The position numbers and the translations under genes are program-made. From NCBI GenBank assembly GCA_963920635.1, contig OY987303.1, positions 45,569,223-45,633,222 on the forward strand: 64,000 bases of DNA, given 5' to 3'. Below are positions 1-12,225 of the stretch, piece by piece. The stretch's first letter is position 1, and each line of letters starts with the position of its first letter. Source of the stretch: Pseudeuparius sepicola. Lineage: Eukaryota; Arthropoda; Insecta; Coleoptera; Anthribidae. The notes below the pieces were generated by a model. It was not told the origin of the DNA. It did no database searches and saw only the letters and a list, made by a program, of their open reading frames with translations.

Positions 1-128
1 GATATCTGCAATTGTGAGAACTGACAGTGACAAATTGAAAGTCTACAGGCCTATCCACACTTGATACTCAACAATGTTATTCAATATGTTCTCGAAAGCA
101 ACAAGATACTTGTTATTTCAACAAGTTA

Positions 129-250
129 CAGTCCGTGCACTCTAAGTTGACACGCGAGAACCTCAGTCTAAGCGACGCACAATAAGCTACTTATGGATCA
201 CTGGCGCTTAGACTGAGGTTTTTGCGTGTCAGATTAGAGTGCACGAACTG
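129..250. mobile_element. 122-bp MITE with TA duplication
   Basis: Ends CAGTCCGTGCACTCTAA and its near-perfect inverse TTAGAGTGCACGAACTG are flanked by TA on both sides (127-128, 251-252). Arms are about 48 bp and include CCTCAGTCTAAGCG. It interrupts a stretch of CAACAAGTTAC-type sequence that resumes after it. Confidence 0.8.
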
Positions 251-904
251 TATTTGTTACCAGTCAGTTAAAGGCCTGTATTCACTTGTTACTCAACATT
301 GTTATCAACTATGTTATTCAGCATTTTGTCGAAATTCTGCTGAAAAGCAACAAGTTACTTGTTAATTCAACAAGTTATTTGTTACCTGTCAGTGAGAGGT
401 AAAGATCAGTAGGCTGATTCGGAACATTTCGATACAACATGAATCCACCATTTTTCAAATGCTAATTCATTACAAATGATTAATTAATTGAACATGAAAT
501 TTTGACACCTCTGAGGCAGTCGAAAAGAAGGATACGATAGTGCTGTCTTCGCTATTTCAGTCAGAGAAAATATATCTCGAACCGTTTTCGTACCGTGTCG
601 ATTTTTCCGAATCCCCATGCAGGTTTTTTACAATGCTGGCCTATACCTATGGTTGGTAAGGACAAAGGCAATTGATGCTTAACAATCAAACAAAACAATC
701 TGTAAATTTGTGATTTAATTATAGGAAGAAAGAGTTTGGAATATTCAAAATAATTTTGAATATCCTTAAGTCATCTAAAGTTGTGGAAAAAGAATAGTAC
801 TCAACTGACGAGTTGTGGTCATAATCCGCTCGTTAAGTGATATTCTTTATCAAACTTGATGATAAAGTTATTTTGTATCTTCATTATAATATGGTGAATT
901 TTAC
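251..904. other. eIF5B intron, left edge
   Basis: Simple AACAAGTTACTTGTTA-like repeats up to about 410, then AT-rich sequence with no coding or RNA signal that I can support. Confidence 0.6.
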
Positions 905-1296
905 CTTTAACATGTTTCTTCAGCTTCTGTTTCTCTTTCTTCTCGCTTTTCTTTGCCTTTACTACATTCTCTTCTCCATCTTGAGAAGCACTCTTTTCTA
1001 ATACTTTTTCATCACCTGCTGGTTTACTCTCCTCATTTCTGGCAGGTGGTTTAACTCCAGAATATTCCAGTTCGAGTTCCGCTAAGACTTTCTCGATATC
1101 CTCATCGCTATCTTCCTTTTTCCTTCTGCTTTTCTTGCCTTTTTTGCCACCTTGGTCAGTACTTTTGGCCGCAGATTTTTTGGCAGGTTTGGAATTGTTC
1201 TCGTCCTCATCGTCGACATTATTTTCCTCATCTTCCTGATTACCGTCTTCGATTTCCAGCAAAGCAAACGATTTGTCTTCTTTCTTGGGTTTGCTT
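905..1296 (-). CDS. eIF5B: eIF5B, coding exon 3 (partial gene)
   Basis: Third coding exon of translation initiation factor 5B, the GTPase that joins the 60S subunit to the initiation complex. The exon encodes only part of the charged, non-catalytic N-terminal region: it starts SKPKKEDKSFALLE, has an acidic stretch and Lys-rich blocks, and contains DIEKVLAELELEYSG, which matches the conserved acidic helix near the eIF5B N terminus. Borders on the minus strand are an acceptor TATATTTACAG just before 1296 and a donor AAAG|GTAAAA after 905. The incoming phase fits the exon at 15169-15231, and 392 nt leaves phase 1 for the next exon, which lies beyond the left edge. The GTPase domain is not in the window. 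The identification rests on the joined N terminus plus this helix motif. Confidence 0.8.
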
Positions 1297-1430
1297 CTGT
1301 AAATATAATACATATGTTGTTTAGAAGCATTAAAAGTTGTTCTTGCTCAGAATAAAACTTTTTTCTGAAAACACTGAAATTAGGTTAAACACAAAAAAGT
1401 TTTCCTTTTTATTAAATATTTTCTTCAGTC

Positions 1431-1921
1431 CACAGAAAGAACGAAACAAATGGTATATTTTATGTACATATATTGTAAAAAATTAGAATCCGAGCCGGCT
1501 TTCGCCTTGCGGTATCGTGAGGGGCTCCCTAAAATTTGTAAGTGTCAACACAATAAAAATATGTAAATAGTACTTATCCAAGACAGAATTTGGGGATGAA
1601 AACACACTTACTTGCCAAATATAGCACAAGAATCGCACACACTAGTCGACAGCAGACACACAAATCGCCATTTGCTGCTATCGACTAGTATGTGCGATTC
1701 TTGTATATTTTTCTCTGTATTTTTACAAATAAGTGTGTTTTTATCCCCAAATGTCTTGGGTAAGTAGGTACTATTTATTTATTTTTATTGTGTTGACACT
1801 TACAATTTTTAGTGAGCCCCTGAAGATGATGCAAGGCGAAAGCCGGCTCGGATTATAATTTGTTACTATTGTACGTATATTTATGTAAGTAAAATATACC
1901 ATTTTTTTCGTTCTTTCTGTG
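1431..1921. mobile_element. 491-bp foldback MITE
   Basis: Begins CACAGAAAGAACGAA and ends TTCGTTCTTTCTGTG. Arms of about 240 bp pair throughout, including AATCCGAGCCGGCTTTCGCC and its inverse, with the turn near 1660-1680. It has no ORF. It lies 130 bp upstream (in the intron) of the eIF5B exon 3 acceptor. Confidence 0.85.
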
Positions 1922-3355
1922 CTAAGACGTGCATACAAGCATTCTCTTTGGATTATTTTCTTTAGCGCCTTTCTTTAGACAACAGAGACATTCACAAGCG
2001 AGCATTGCGATAGTCATTGTACGCCTTAACAATTCCACAAACAATAACAATAGAGACGTTTGCGGTTCTTCAATTTTGGTGGTAGTGTATTTCTTTAGTA
2101 TTCCATAATATTGTAATATGTAATATGATATTTTACAATTTTGTTAGAGAAAAAATTCCCTTTCCATTTTTTTCGCCAAATTGAGCACTTTTAAAAAATG
2201 TATGTCGCAATAGCTGTTTTTGGAGCTATGTAAGCCACACGCCCAATCTCTTCTAATAATGTAGCTATAACAAGAAAATATTATAAAGGCTAAGTTTCTA
2301 ACCAGACTCCAGGAATATCTTCATACTTTTTAATAATAATAAACTGGCAATTGTAATTTATTTGCTTCTTTTTATGACACGCATAAAGTAGTTAGTTAAA
2401 ACTAGTGAGAGTAAATACTATAAAAACTGAGAATGTTTGCAATAAGTGATGCCCTGATCAAATCTGAGAATAATAATAATAATCTTTATTTCAAAGAATG
2501 TTATATAAAAAATGTATTTTCAATGTCCAGACGCGGTCCTTGAAAACGTTCCAATACCTGCAGTCGCAAATGAGTTTAACTGACTCTGCTCTCATGCGGC
2601 TTGAAACCCAGCCATAACCTCAAAGGTGTAAGTGATGGCAAATCTAACATCTTATTATGCGACATTGCCAGTTACAGTGCGAAAACAGTAAATTCGGCTC
2701 TGTTAGGTTCGCCTTAGATTGCCTGAATAATAGTAGAAAATCTTACAACCCTGCTTACGGACACTGGTGGCTTTTTTCACAGAAGTCTTTCGACAACTTC
2801 GAATAGAGTCGTTCTAAAAATCGAAGGAGGTGGTAAATCTCTTACGTTCCTCTGGTACCAAAAAGAACTTAGAAAATCCTATATCTAAGAGAATATACCG
2901 ATTTACGATTAACTCCTTTCGAGAAACAGGACGGCTTTAGAATCAACGAAACCGACGGAAAATATTCTGAAACCACTCTTGGAAATTGCGTGTTTTTTCT
3001 TATTTCTCGATTTTTTGGGGGCCCGGGAAGCATCAGAACCTCACCCGAAGACTCCGGGAAGCTTTAAAAATTCAATTAAATCAAAGTTTTGGTTCGTGGT
3101 TAAGATAAAGAAGTGTGTAAAAAAACCACTACGAGATTTTTCTATAATAACAGTCATAATTATACCTTATTTAACTAAACCACTTTGGCAATCAAAGAAA
3201 TCAGCCTAATTTCACATTACGTGAATCTCAAAACACCAAGAAACAGGGTAAGGCTTTAAGGCCACTTATAAATTATTATAATAATAATGCAGTGATTTAA
3301 CCTATTTTTGTTGACTGATGTATTAATGTCAGTCAATGCTATTTTCTACCTATAT
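1922..3355. other. Intron sequence without clear features
   Basis: AT-rich. There is a short (AAT)n tract at about 2470 followed by CTTTATTTCAAAG, which could be the tail of an old minus-strand retrotransposon. The 2560-3200 stretch is more even in composition but has no ORF or motif that I recognise. Confidence 0.5.
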
Positions 3356-4515
3356 GCGACTGAATTTAAGATGCCAACGCCCCGACGGGCACTATGCAAA
3401 CTAACTATATGGGCCATTGTCACCTCTAGCTTTGGGCACACTTTGGGTTTACACTGCGTAGTTCTTTGTTCTTGTTCATTGTTCTTGTCGTCTTCTATAT
3501 AATTTTGTGGTCGTCTTCATAAAGTTATTTGGTTATTAGGTAAAAGTTCCCCCCGACAATCGGCGCGAGCAGATTTTGGGGCGAAAACAGCAGCCGGGTC
3601 GGACGTAAACACGGCACAAATCTTTCCAAATTTCGGATTTTCCGCGGGTTTCCGCGAAGTTTCGATATTGCAAAAGGTGCAAAATAGTGTGGTGATCAGT
3701 TTGAGCTGCATATAGTAAAAATTCATCCGGATTATAACCACAAATATCGCCATGAAAAGTGAGGTGTCAAAGGAAATTTGAAAATTCATTTTCTTGGAAA
3801 CTACGCACGAGCACCAAAAACTAAAGTCAGATTCGTGTTCAGGGACCCCGAAAATAGGAGGGTAGCCAAAATTTCAAAAAAATCAGGGCAGAGATACACC
3901 GCGGGAAACTGTACTTACCGGTTTATAAAGTTTAAACATTATTGTTTATGATTTATGTAATTGCAAAGGCAACAGGCAACTAAAAATGAACTAAAAGCAG
4001 AATTCGAAATAGAGAACTTTGTTGGTTAAATTAAATTGATTCGAAACTTGTTCCATCTCGAAAATGTTTTCAGGAACAAAAAATGTTTGGTTAGGACCTC
4101 GGCGATCGAATCAAGACGGTTTTTCGTCCGAATCTCGCACTAAAACTTCGTAATTACATTGCATAACACTTTAGCATGTTCAAATTCCACTTCTGATAAC
4201 TGTGGGAGGCCTTTTGGGCGTGGTAATCATAATAAAAATTACATTTTATTTGCTTTATTTCATTTTCTAACAACTCTTCTCTCTTTTTTGGCACAAGCGT
4301 GGCGGGAATATTTAAACATTTGAATTCAACTGTTGTTATTTACCACATTATTATAATAGTCAACTTTAGGAAATAAAGCTTTTTTGACTGATTTTGAACA
4401 AAAAAGAAAACATAATATACGGATCAACAAAATGGCATGGCCCATATACTTAGTTTAGCATTGAGCCTACAGGGGGCGTATTTCTTATATTCAATCGCGT
4501 ATATAGTACAGGGAG
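3356..4515 (+). repeat. Dispersed repeat, copy A, split
   Basis: GCGACTGAATTTAAGATGCC..GTTCTTGTTCATTGTT (3356-3491) also occurs at 37426-37552 and 41546-41745. At 41.7 kb it continues directly into GGCATGGCCCATA..TTTAGCATTGAGCCTA, but here that second part starts only at 4432, so about 0.93 kb (3492-4430) looks inserted. Part of that insert (3640-3865) recurs inverted at 44047-44180 and in part at 50838-50896. Confidence 0.65.
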
Positions 4516-4740
4516 GAGTGGCGTGGCGCTAGGGAATGTTGTTGATTGTTGTTGATTTGAGAAGCCCTAGAATTGGCGCAACAATGCCACATTTACCCAA
4601 AATTCTTGATTTCTTGCTCATTTCTCATGCCTAGTTGAAACATTTATAAGGCTGTGCCTGTACAAACATTAAGTGAAAAAGCGTTAAATTTCCTTAATTG
4701 TACAAAAAAATATTAAACACAACATTTTCCAAAAACATTA

Positions 4741-5480
4741 TGCATTCAAATAGGTATAAACTTATACTGTCATTAATCTACTAGCCTTAAATACATGTTT
4801 ACAGGATTGATAATATCTCATTTTTACATCAATCTATGGCCCTTTTCTGACAGACAAATATGTGTTTTAGACATTCAGCGTTTGAACAGCCATTCCAGAA
4901 GATTATTCCGCACCTAAGAACTGATTTAACATTTGCGAAATAAACTATCTTGGAAGTAGTTTCATTCAAATATTTACTTATAGTTCTTATAGCCTATAAT
5001 ATTTTATTGAGCCTTATCGAGGGATTGTTTATATGTTGTGACCAATCCAAAAATTCATAGTCCAAGAAAATTGGTCCCATTAACAGTAGGAATCTGTTGT
5101 CCATTGAGGAGTATGTTTTCTGGCTTACTTGCTTTCATTTGTTTTGTATTAAAAATAACGACTTTAGTTTTTTTCTTTATTCAAAATCTATAAATAAATG
5201 ATGAACAATAGAGGCCCTGCAATACTTCATTGCCTACGTTGTTGCTCTCTACAATATTCGACTTAAATACAGTAGGTATCATTCTTTTGTATTAGAACTC
5301 TTTACTACATGAAAATCAATGTTTGAGGAGTCATATGCTTTAGACAGATCCAAAAACATGCCTAAAGCTTTTCTATTGTTTTCCACTGAATTTAATATAA
5401 GCCATGTGAAAGATTGCTGTTTGCATTATTAAAAATACTGCATTGATTCAAAAAGTTTTCTAGGCGTACACACATAACCA
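4741..5480 (-). mobile_element. Non-LTR retrotransposon remnant (RT fragments)
   Basis: Minus-strand translation at about 5331-5362 gives MFLDLSKAYD, the reverse transcriptase motif A. At about 4860-4960 it gives SVLRCGIIFW.G.SNAECLKHIFVCQKRA, the C-terminal region of many insect LINE polyproteins. The two lie too close together, so the RT palm centre is deleted. Frames are broken. Confidence 0.75.
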
Positions 5481-6511
5481 GCTCAAATATCTTGGAAAAT
5501 TTAAGCTAACTAACTTCTTGATGGGAGTTTGGTTGTCCTGAAGGATATTTTAATCGAATTGATACGTAGATGGAAGGAGTGTAGGGAGAGAAACTGGCAG
5601 CCAAACTTAAGTAAGTAAAAAAATACTTAAATCAGCTGATTTTGGCAAAAACCACACCACAAAAATAGGGAAAACATCAAACGTTGTGTCCTGTGCGTCA
5701 AACATGATTTTCCTCCTGTAGTGTAATATATGTAGAACCCAAAGATGGTACCTTCTTGTTGTGACCCGAACGGGTCCGAAAGAATAGGGGGATTTCTTTT
5801 CATTTGTAAGTCTTCTTACATTTTCTTTTTCTTTGTAGATTTGTTGAGTTTCTTGGGGTCGTTTGGCTCTCCTAGCCTTCCCTCACTGCGACCTAGGTAA
5901 ATCTTTTGTGAATGACCCTTCTCTGGTAAATGCCAAGGTCACCTAGGCTTTTAACAAAGATTAGTATTTTCCTTGGGACCATGTTGCCAATTTCGTTTCG
6001 ACACACATCAATATTTGTATTTGTATTGATGATTGTATCTGCTTCAAATTAAGAGGGGACACTAGACACTAGCATAGTATGTGCTCACTAGTCTCATCCC
6101 GTTCGTTGCAGAATCTACATAGTCCATTATCTGTGTCTGGCAGTGTCCAGTAAGGAAACCTGTGATTAGTTTTAATTCATTCTTGTTTAGAGTGAGAAGC
6201 TTTTTGGCATTTTCAGGCAATTAGGTAGGTAAAAAATCTTTTCGCTTGTTTTTGGCCTGGAGTGTTCCTCCAGTAGACTTTTTCCCATATTTTAATCTCT
6301 GTTAACAAGAAGTGGCTTTTGTTTACGCCACAAAATGGTTCACGACCGTAGAATGGGGCTCCTTCTCGAGCGAGGCTGTCAGCAACTTCATTGCTATAAA
6401 CATCTTCATGCCCTGGCACCCACACATATTAAGACCAATAATATGTTGCCTATAGTCAGTTGCTTTGGATGAGCTTTGCATTGCCGGGCAACTTTAGATT
6501 CATAAGTATTA

Positions 6512-6760
6512 AGGTGGATTTATAAACTCGACGTTTGCGTTGGCGCTCGAAGTTGACGGTGACCTTCGCAGTTTGCGTCCAGAAATGTGAACGACGGAAC
6601 GTGAAAGATGAAATTAGTTTATCTCTCGGACGGCATTGGACGCAGACGGCAACGTTCGACGGCGTTTATAAACGGTTACACGTAAAATATTGGGATTTAA
6701 TTTTCGACGCAAACGGCAACGGCGAGCGCCAACGCAAACGTCGGGTTTATAAATCCACCT
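6512..6760. mobile_element. PIF/Harbinger-type MITE, 249 bp
   Basis: Ends AGGTGGATTTATAAA / TTTATAAATCCACCT with long, nearly palindromic arms containing GACGTTTGCGTTGGCGCTCG, flanked by TTA on both sides. A 3-bp TWA duplication is typical of PIF/Harbinger. Unusually CG-rich compared with its surroundings. The ORF across it has no meaning. Confidence 0.75.
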
Positions 6761-6809
6761 TTAGACTTCAGAGCTTTCAATGCTGCCTGACTGTCTCATA
6801 AGATGTATA

Positions 6810-8137
6810 CAGGGTGGCCCATCACGAACTGCATCGATCTATATATGGAAAACTAAAAGTAGGAAAATTCTGAAAATTTGGCACCTCACCAATGCCAATG
6901 GGCGCTGCTCAACTAAAATATTTTGGTGAATCTGGCACTTCCGGTTATACCGGAAGTCGATATCAACTTTCTTATCTCAAATGGAACACCCTGAATATTA
7001 TTCCATTTTTTTATTCTAGCCATCATTTTGGAACAAAAACATGCAACATGTCCTATGTCTAAATCCAACCGTTTTTGAGATATTTGCATTTTTCCTAAAA
7101 AAAAATTACAGGTGCAGACCTAAAGTCAATTAGCAATTTATACGAGGAAACTACGAATTTTTGGCATCGTGTAACAGAAGCCCTGACCTAGTGATCTCTG
7201 CTGAGAAATAAACCCGTTCTTATACAGGGTGTTCACAAAATATGAACAAAAATTACATTCAAAATGTGCTTAAATCTCGAAATTTTCAAATGGAAACCCA
7301 TTTTTTTTAATGCGATCTTATTCACCACTAAAAATGATGACAACTTTGTATAAGGTTTTCTATACCTAAATGCAGTAATTTTCGATTAATTTACGAAAAA
7401 CCCACTTTTCGCCCATAAAATGCGGGGTTTGCTTAACGCTTGGAAAATTATATTAGCCGTGGACGTTGAAAAGACAATCGCGGCTGAGGAAATGTCACTT
7501 GGTTTATAAATTATTGTCAACAATAATGCCGGCGTGCTTAAATTACACAAACGAAGATTATTTAAATTTGTTTATTATCTACGGAGAATGCAACAAAGTA
7601 ATATCAAGAACGTGCGATACATAATCTTCGTTTGTGTAATTTAAGCGTGCCGGCATTATTGTTGACAATAATTTATAAACCAAGTGACATTTCCTCAGCC
7701 GCGATTGTCTTTTCAATGTCCACGGCTAATATGATTTTCCAAGCGTTAAGCAAACCCCGCATTTTATGGGCGAAAAGTGGGTTTTTCGTAAATTAATCGA
7801 AAATTACTGCATTTAGATATAGGAAACCTTACACAAAGTTGTCATCATTTTTAGTGGTGAATAATATCTCAAAAACGGTTGGATTTAGACATAGGACATG
7901 TTGCATGTTTTTGTTCCAAAATGATGCCTAGAATCCAAAAATGCAATAATATACAGGGTGTTCCATTTGAGATAAGAAAGTTGATATCGACATCCGGTAT
8001 AACCGGAAGTGCCAGATTCACCAAAATATTTTAGTTGAGCAGCGCCCATCGGCATTGGTGAGGTGACAAATTTACAGAATTTTCCTACTTTTAGTTTTCC
8101 ATATATAGATCGATGCAGTTCGTGGTGGGCTACCCTG
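6810..8137. mobile_element. 1.33-kb foldback element, TA duplication
   Basis: Left end CAGGGTGGCCCATCACGAAC, right end the inverse (with small changes), TA on both sides. Arms of over 500 bp include CTTCCGGTTATACCGGAAG and GGAACACCCTG. An inner palindrome around 7230-7880 has its own CAGGGTGTTC end, suggesting a second element nested in the first. No transposase is readable. Confidence 0.85.
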
Positions 8138-8242
8138 TATTCTTGATGCGCTTGTTGATACACTCATGGACACATACATTTATGGCTTGAAGTTCAGCCT
8201 GTAAAATGGATCGTATCTTGTTTAAAGGTCTGTGAGGTTATA

Positions 8243-9659
8243 CAGGGTGGCTTATATAAGTTGCTCATTCAAAATATCTCGGCTATTTTTTGACAGAAAG
8301 AATCTGTGTCGGGTGCGATCGATAGCTGTTCTGAGTGGCCTTCCTTTGCCATGATGAAAGTTGCTGTCCATGACCAGCTAGGAAAACTACTATGGCCATA
8401 AATAAAAAAAATAAACTTTTTTATTTATAGAGATACGGAAAAAAGTTTAATATGAAAAGTGTTTGCAACAACTGTGAGAATACAACTATTGTATCAATTT
8501 TGAAATAATATATGACTAACTTTGAGTTCTCGTGGGATCAAAAATTAAATTATCTGGAAAAAATTATTGGCGCATTTTTTATAAAGCAAAATATCCCATT
8601 TAATATGACACAAAATAAATAATCGATTATGGGCCTAAATTAATGTAGGCATAGTGGGCTATCAAATTTTGAAAATAAAGCAGTTTTTATGCACTTCATC
8701 GAATGTCAAATAACTAATCTAGAATTGTTATTTTAAATAATAAAAATGTGAAACTCGTAGATATTATTATCTGCTATGAAAACAAATTAAAAATAGCAAA
8801 TTCCCAACGAAAATCGAGAACCAATGGTGTAGTTCAATGCCGGTAGGGGTATTAGCCCTCGGAGTAGTTGTTTCTGTTGGTTCTATCTTTTAAATTAATA
8901 CCTACTTAATATTTTCAATTTAATGTAACACTTAACAGGTAGGTAATACCATAGCAATTATCCTAAAAATGAAATAATAAAATGTTGAACCTACTACTAC
9001 AATAAAATAAATGTTCAGTGAATATTTACAACCTACTTTTCAAAACAAACAACATTCTTCAACAGTTAACATTTTCAGCATCTGCATTTCAGCTGCTGCA
9101 TATTTTAAATATTACACATTTTAAGGAGCTGTTGTGTAAACTCACCTGTTTAGGCAAAATTCCAATAGGGATGTCATTACTAGCATTATAAGGCTATCAT
9201 TGCATATTTATTTTCATATGTAACTAGATCTTATGTCAACCACAAATATTACCAGCATTTCTTTTTAATTTTTTTAAGTAAATACAAAACAAATGGGCAA
9301 GTGTGACAGTTCAAATTGAATGGGACATTTTGTTTTACAAAACATACATAATTAAATATTTTTACAGATAATTTAATTTTCGAGCCCAAGAGAGTCCAAA
9401 CTTTACGGCAATCCACACATCAAAACTAATGTCAGACGTACATTCTGTTGGTTCTTGCAAACAATTTTCATCTTAAACTTTTAGTTACAGCAGTTTTTTT
9501 TTTCTATTTTTGGCCATAGTTTTCATAGACGGCCATGGACAACAATTATCATCATGACAAAAGAAGGGAACCTGGAGGGGCTATCAATCGCACCTGCCAT
9601 TTTTTTTGTCATAAAATAGCCGAGATATTTTAAGTGAGCCATTTATATAAGCCACCCTG
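8243..9659. mobile_element. 1.42-kb TIR element, TA duplication (family member 1)
   Basis: Ends CAGGGTGGCTTATATAAG / inverse. Terminal repeats of about 60 bp include ATATCTCGGCTATTTT. TA lies on both sides. The interior is AT-rich and has no long ORF, but stretches such as GGGATCAAAAATTAAATTAT and TTTAATTTTCGAGCCCAAG recur in a second copy at 16.6-17.5 kb. Confidence 0.8.
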
Positions 9660-10260
9660 TATAATTAGGACCATATATCCCTATTCCAACTCCAACATCC
9701 ATTTTGGATCCATCTATATACCAGATGCTTGTTCCAGTAGATATTTTTGGTATTATGATTTGACTAGTTTGGTGATCTTGGATAGTCAGGATTGAAGTTG
9801 GACAGTGTCCAGTATTTCTAGGTGTCCAGTTAGGTCCCCTGATTTCAATTTGTTGGCTTGGTAAAGTTGTGAGGCTCATTTGGTTGCCTCTTCCGACACA
9901 AAAATAAGTAGCGAAGTGAGGTTAAGCATTACCTCCATTGCCATTTTCTGCAACTTGCCTTGAGCCACTTTTTCCTTAGTTTTTGACCACCATAAGGGAC
10001 TTAATATGTGATGATCCGCCTTAGGACAGTAAAATAGGATCATAAGATCATTTTTGCTATTAATTACCATGACTTGCCAAATAGCACAGAGCATGATAAT
10101 AATGCCGCTTTGCAAATGTTGGATCCAGGAGTCCAGTATGACTCCTATATGTCTTCTTAAGATTCATGCCAATATAATCTTTTAAAATTTTTGTTATTGA
10201 ACTTTACAATGAAAAAATTTTATACCATCTTTAAATACTCGCATTTGTAGTAAACATTTC

Positions 10261-11043
10261 ATTGTGATTAACTTCACAGAGAATTTTAGACAGACCATGC
10301 TCAAAAAGGATGTAAAGCTTAGTTAATATATTAATATAATAAAATCAAATTTTAAAAAAAGTGTATCATAAAGAGCATTTTATAATGTACTGCACACTAC
10401 AGCTTACTTTATCTAGGGGCATAAAATTTTCATCTTGTACAACAAAATTGTAATTAATTCAATAATTGTTTTTTGTGCAGTTTTCTAAATGTGGTAATAA
10501 TCAAAATGCTGCTGGAAATATCAAATTGAACTACTTACCAATTCGATGGTTGGAAAACATTCCGATTCCCAACAAACAAGTCCTATATTACGGAACACAG
10601 ATCAAATATACAATAAAGTGAATTGCGGAACATGCCCCTAAAGTCATCTATTATTATGTGACATCCTTTATACATCCTTTGCTGCAGTCGCATGAGACAT
10701 TCATTGCACATCCTTGTCTTACTTATTGCCAAGTTGAAACCTATCCCCCTCTAGAGTTGGCTGCCTAAAACGCAGTGAATTTGTCCCTTTTGCGACTTCC
10801 ATGCTACTTATCAATTCGATGATATTTTACATTGCGCAATTATTATTTTATGAATTCTTCTTCTTAGCCAAGGCTTCAGTAATTATAAAAACTATTAAGA
10901 AGTAAAAGTAAAAACTCACTTCGGCAACACCAATGAACATTTAAAAATCCACATTTTATTGTCAAATTATTAATTTATACAACATCTGAGAAAAATTATT
11001 AATTACCAGGTGTCCCACCAAGGTCGGCCAATTGGAAACTATT
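10261..11043. other. Intron sequence, nothing identified
   Basis: AT-rich, no inverted repeat, coding or RNA signal that I can support. Confidence 0.5.
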
Positions 11044-11048
11044 TTTTA

Positions 11049-11806
11049 CAGGGTGTCCACAGGTTATTTGCTTACTTATTCCCTGACCTTCCCTGACCTA
11101 ATTGAAAAAGCTCCCTGACGCTAATTACAAGTGTCCTAATTTTTTACGTTTAAAAAAAGGAAGAAAGCTCCAGCCTCCACCATCCCCACAACTGGCCTGT
11201 CTCACACCAATTCTTCTTTTTTTTATTTTTAGCATGAGAAATAACTGCCTGCTTTCCCATATTGCTGAGGCGAAGGGTCTTTTTACACACTTTACAAAAT
11301 GCAGACTCTGAATCATTAGTCACAGTGTCCAGCCATCCACTAAATTCAGGATGTAAATTGTTATCCAACCACAATTTATTAAATACACAGTGCTTATTCA
11401 TTTTTTTTTTCAATTAATGTCACCATCAAATCACATAGACGTTTCACTAATTTTACTTATTTGTACCTGTGTATAAAAAAGTATATTTACTGTGCGAAAT
11501 AGTCACAGGTACAAGGAAGTAAGCTTTTCGATTTCTTCCGTGTACATGTGTATTTCATACCTAAAACAAACATGTAACGTCATAAGCATGATTCAGATTT
11601 AAGTTGTTAAAATGTTAAATTGGCGATCTTTAACCCTCAGATTTTTTTTTGTCATCATTGGGGCTTTAGAGACATATTTTGTGAAATTGGGGTAAAATTC
11701 CCTGACTTTCCAGAAAACTAACGAGTTTCCCTGACTTTCCCTGACCAACTTTCATTTCCCTGACGTTCCCTGACTTTCCAGGTTTTTCCAGAATGTGGAC
11801 ACCCTG
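11049..11806 (-). mobile_element. hAT-like element with BED zinc finger, 5-bp duplication
   Basis: Ends CAGGGTGTCCAC / GTGGACACCCTG, flanked by TTTTA on both sides. Near both ends runs of TTCCCTGAC(C/T)TT repeat in inverse orientation. The minus strand at about 11200-11413 encodes FNKLWLDNN..FSGWLDTV then FCKVCKKTLRLSNMGKQAV.SHAK, a BED-type DNA-binding finger as found at the start of hAT transposases. The catalytic part is gone. A 5-bp duplication is shorter than the usual 8 bp of hAT. Confidence 0.75.
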
Positions 11807-12225
11807 TTTTATTATACTTCTTTGAAAACATCTTATTTTCATCTGTTTTAGCAATAATGAAAGATGGGGTTTTTCGGGCTAGCGCATGGAAACAGCGCAT
11901 GGAAAAACGTTCCGTGTGCTGAATAAAAATACCGAATATATGGCTTTAAAATAGAAATATACAGCAAAGTAAACTAAATTTAAGAAACTCTATATGCTCT
12001 CTGATATTTAACATGTACCTATTTTGTATTTTAATTCGTAAGTGTTCCAATATTTAGATACATTTCTGTAATATTTTTGACATTTTATTCACCTTATCTG
12101 ACAATAACTAATTGACAACAAAGCACCTTTGAAATAATTTGAGAGTAACCATGCAAACGCATCATACATCCCAAACACTATATTGTCTGCATTGTTTATT
12201 TTTTGTCAATTAAATTAATTATAAT

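Larger units (their letters stand above)
5765..10260 (-). mobile_element. Jockey-type LINE 3' part with three nested insertions
   Basis: Reading the minus strand from 10.2 kb down: a degraded thumb region with WW.KT..K and AMEVMLNLTSL (about 9.9 kb), RNase H start WYIDGSKMDVGVGIGIYGP (9.7 kb), a break, then QAELQAI-like sequence (8.2 kb), a break, DSQAALKALKS (6764-6796), a break, WVPGHEDVYSNEVADSLARE (6.4 kb), a C-terminal knuckle LCRFCNERDETSEHILC (6.1 kb) and a 3' tail to about 5.77 kb. The order and motifs are those of Jockey-superfamily elements with RNase H. The three gaps are exactly filled by DNA elements at 6512-6760, 6810-8137 and 8243-9659. Confidence 0.85.

Noticed and set aside
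6535..6801. 88-codon ORF on the plus strand
   Set aside because: Lies almost wholly in a palindromic MITE and runs into antisense LINE sequence.
7885..8163. 92-codon minus-strand ORF
   Set aside because: Follows the arm of the foldback 6810-8137; no protein features.
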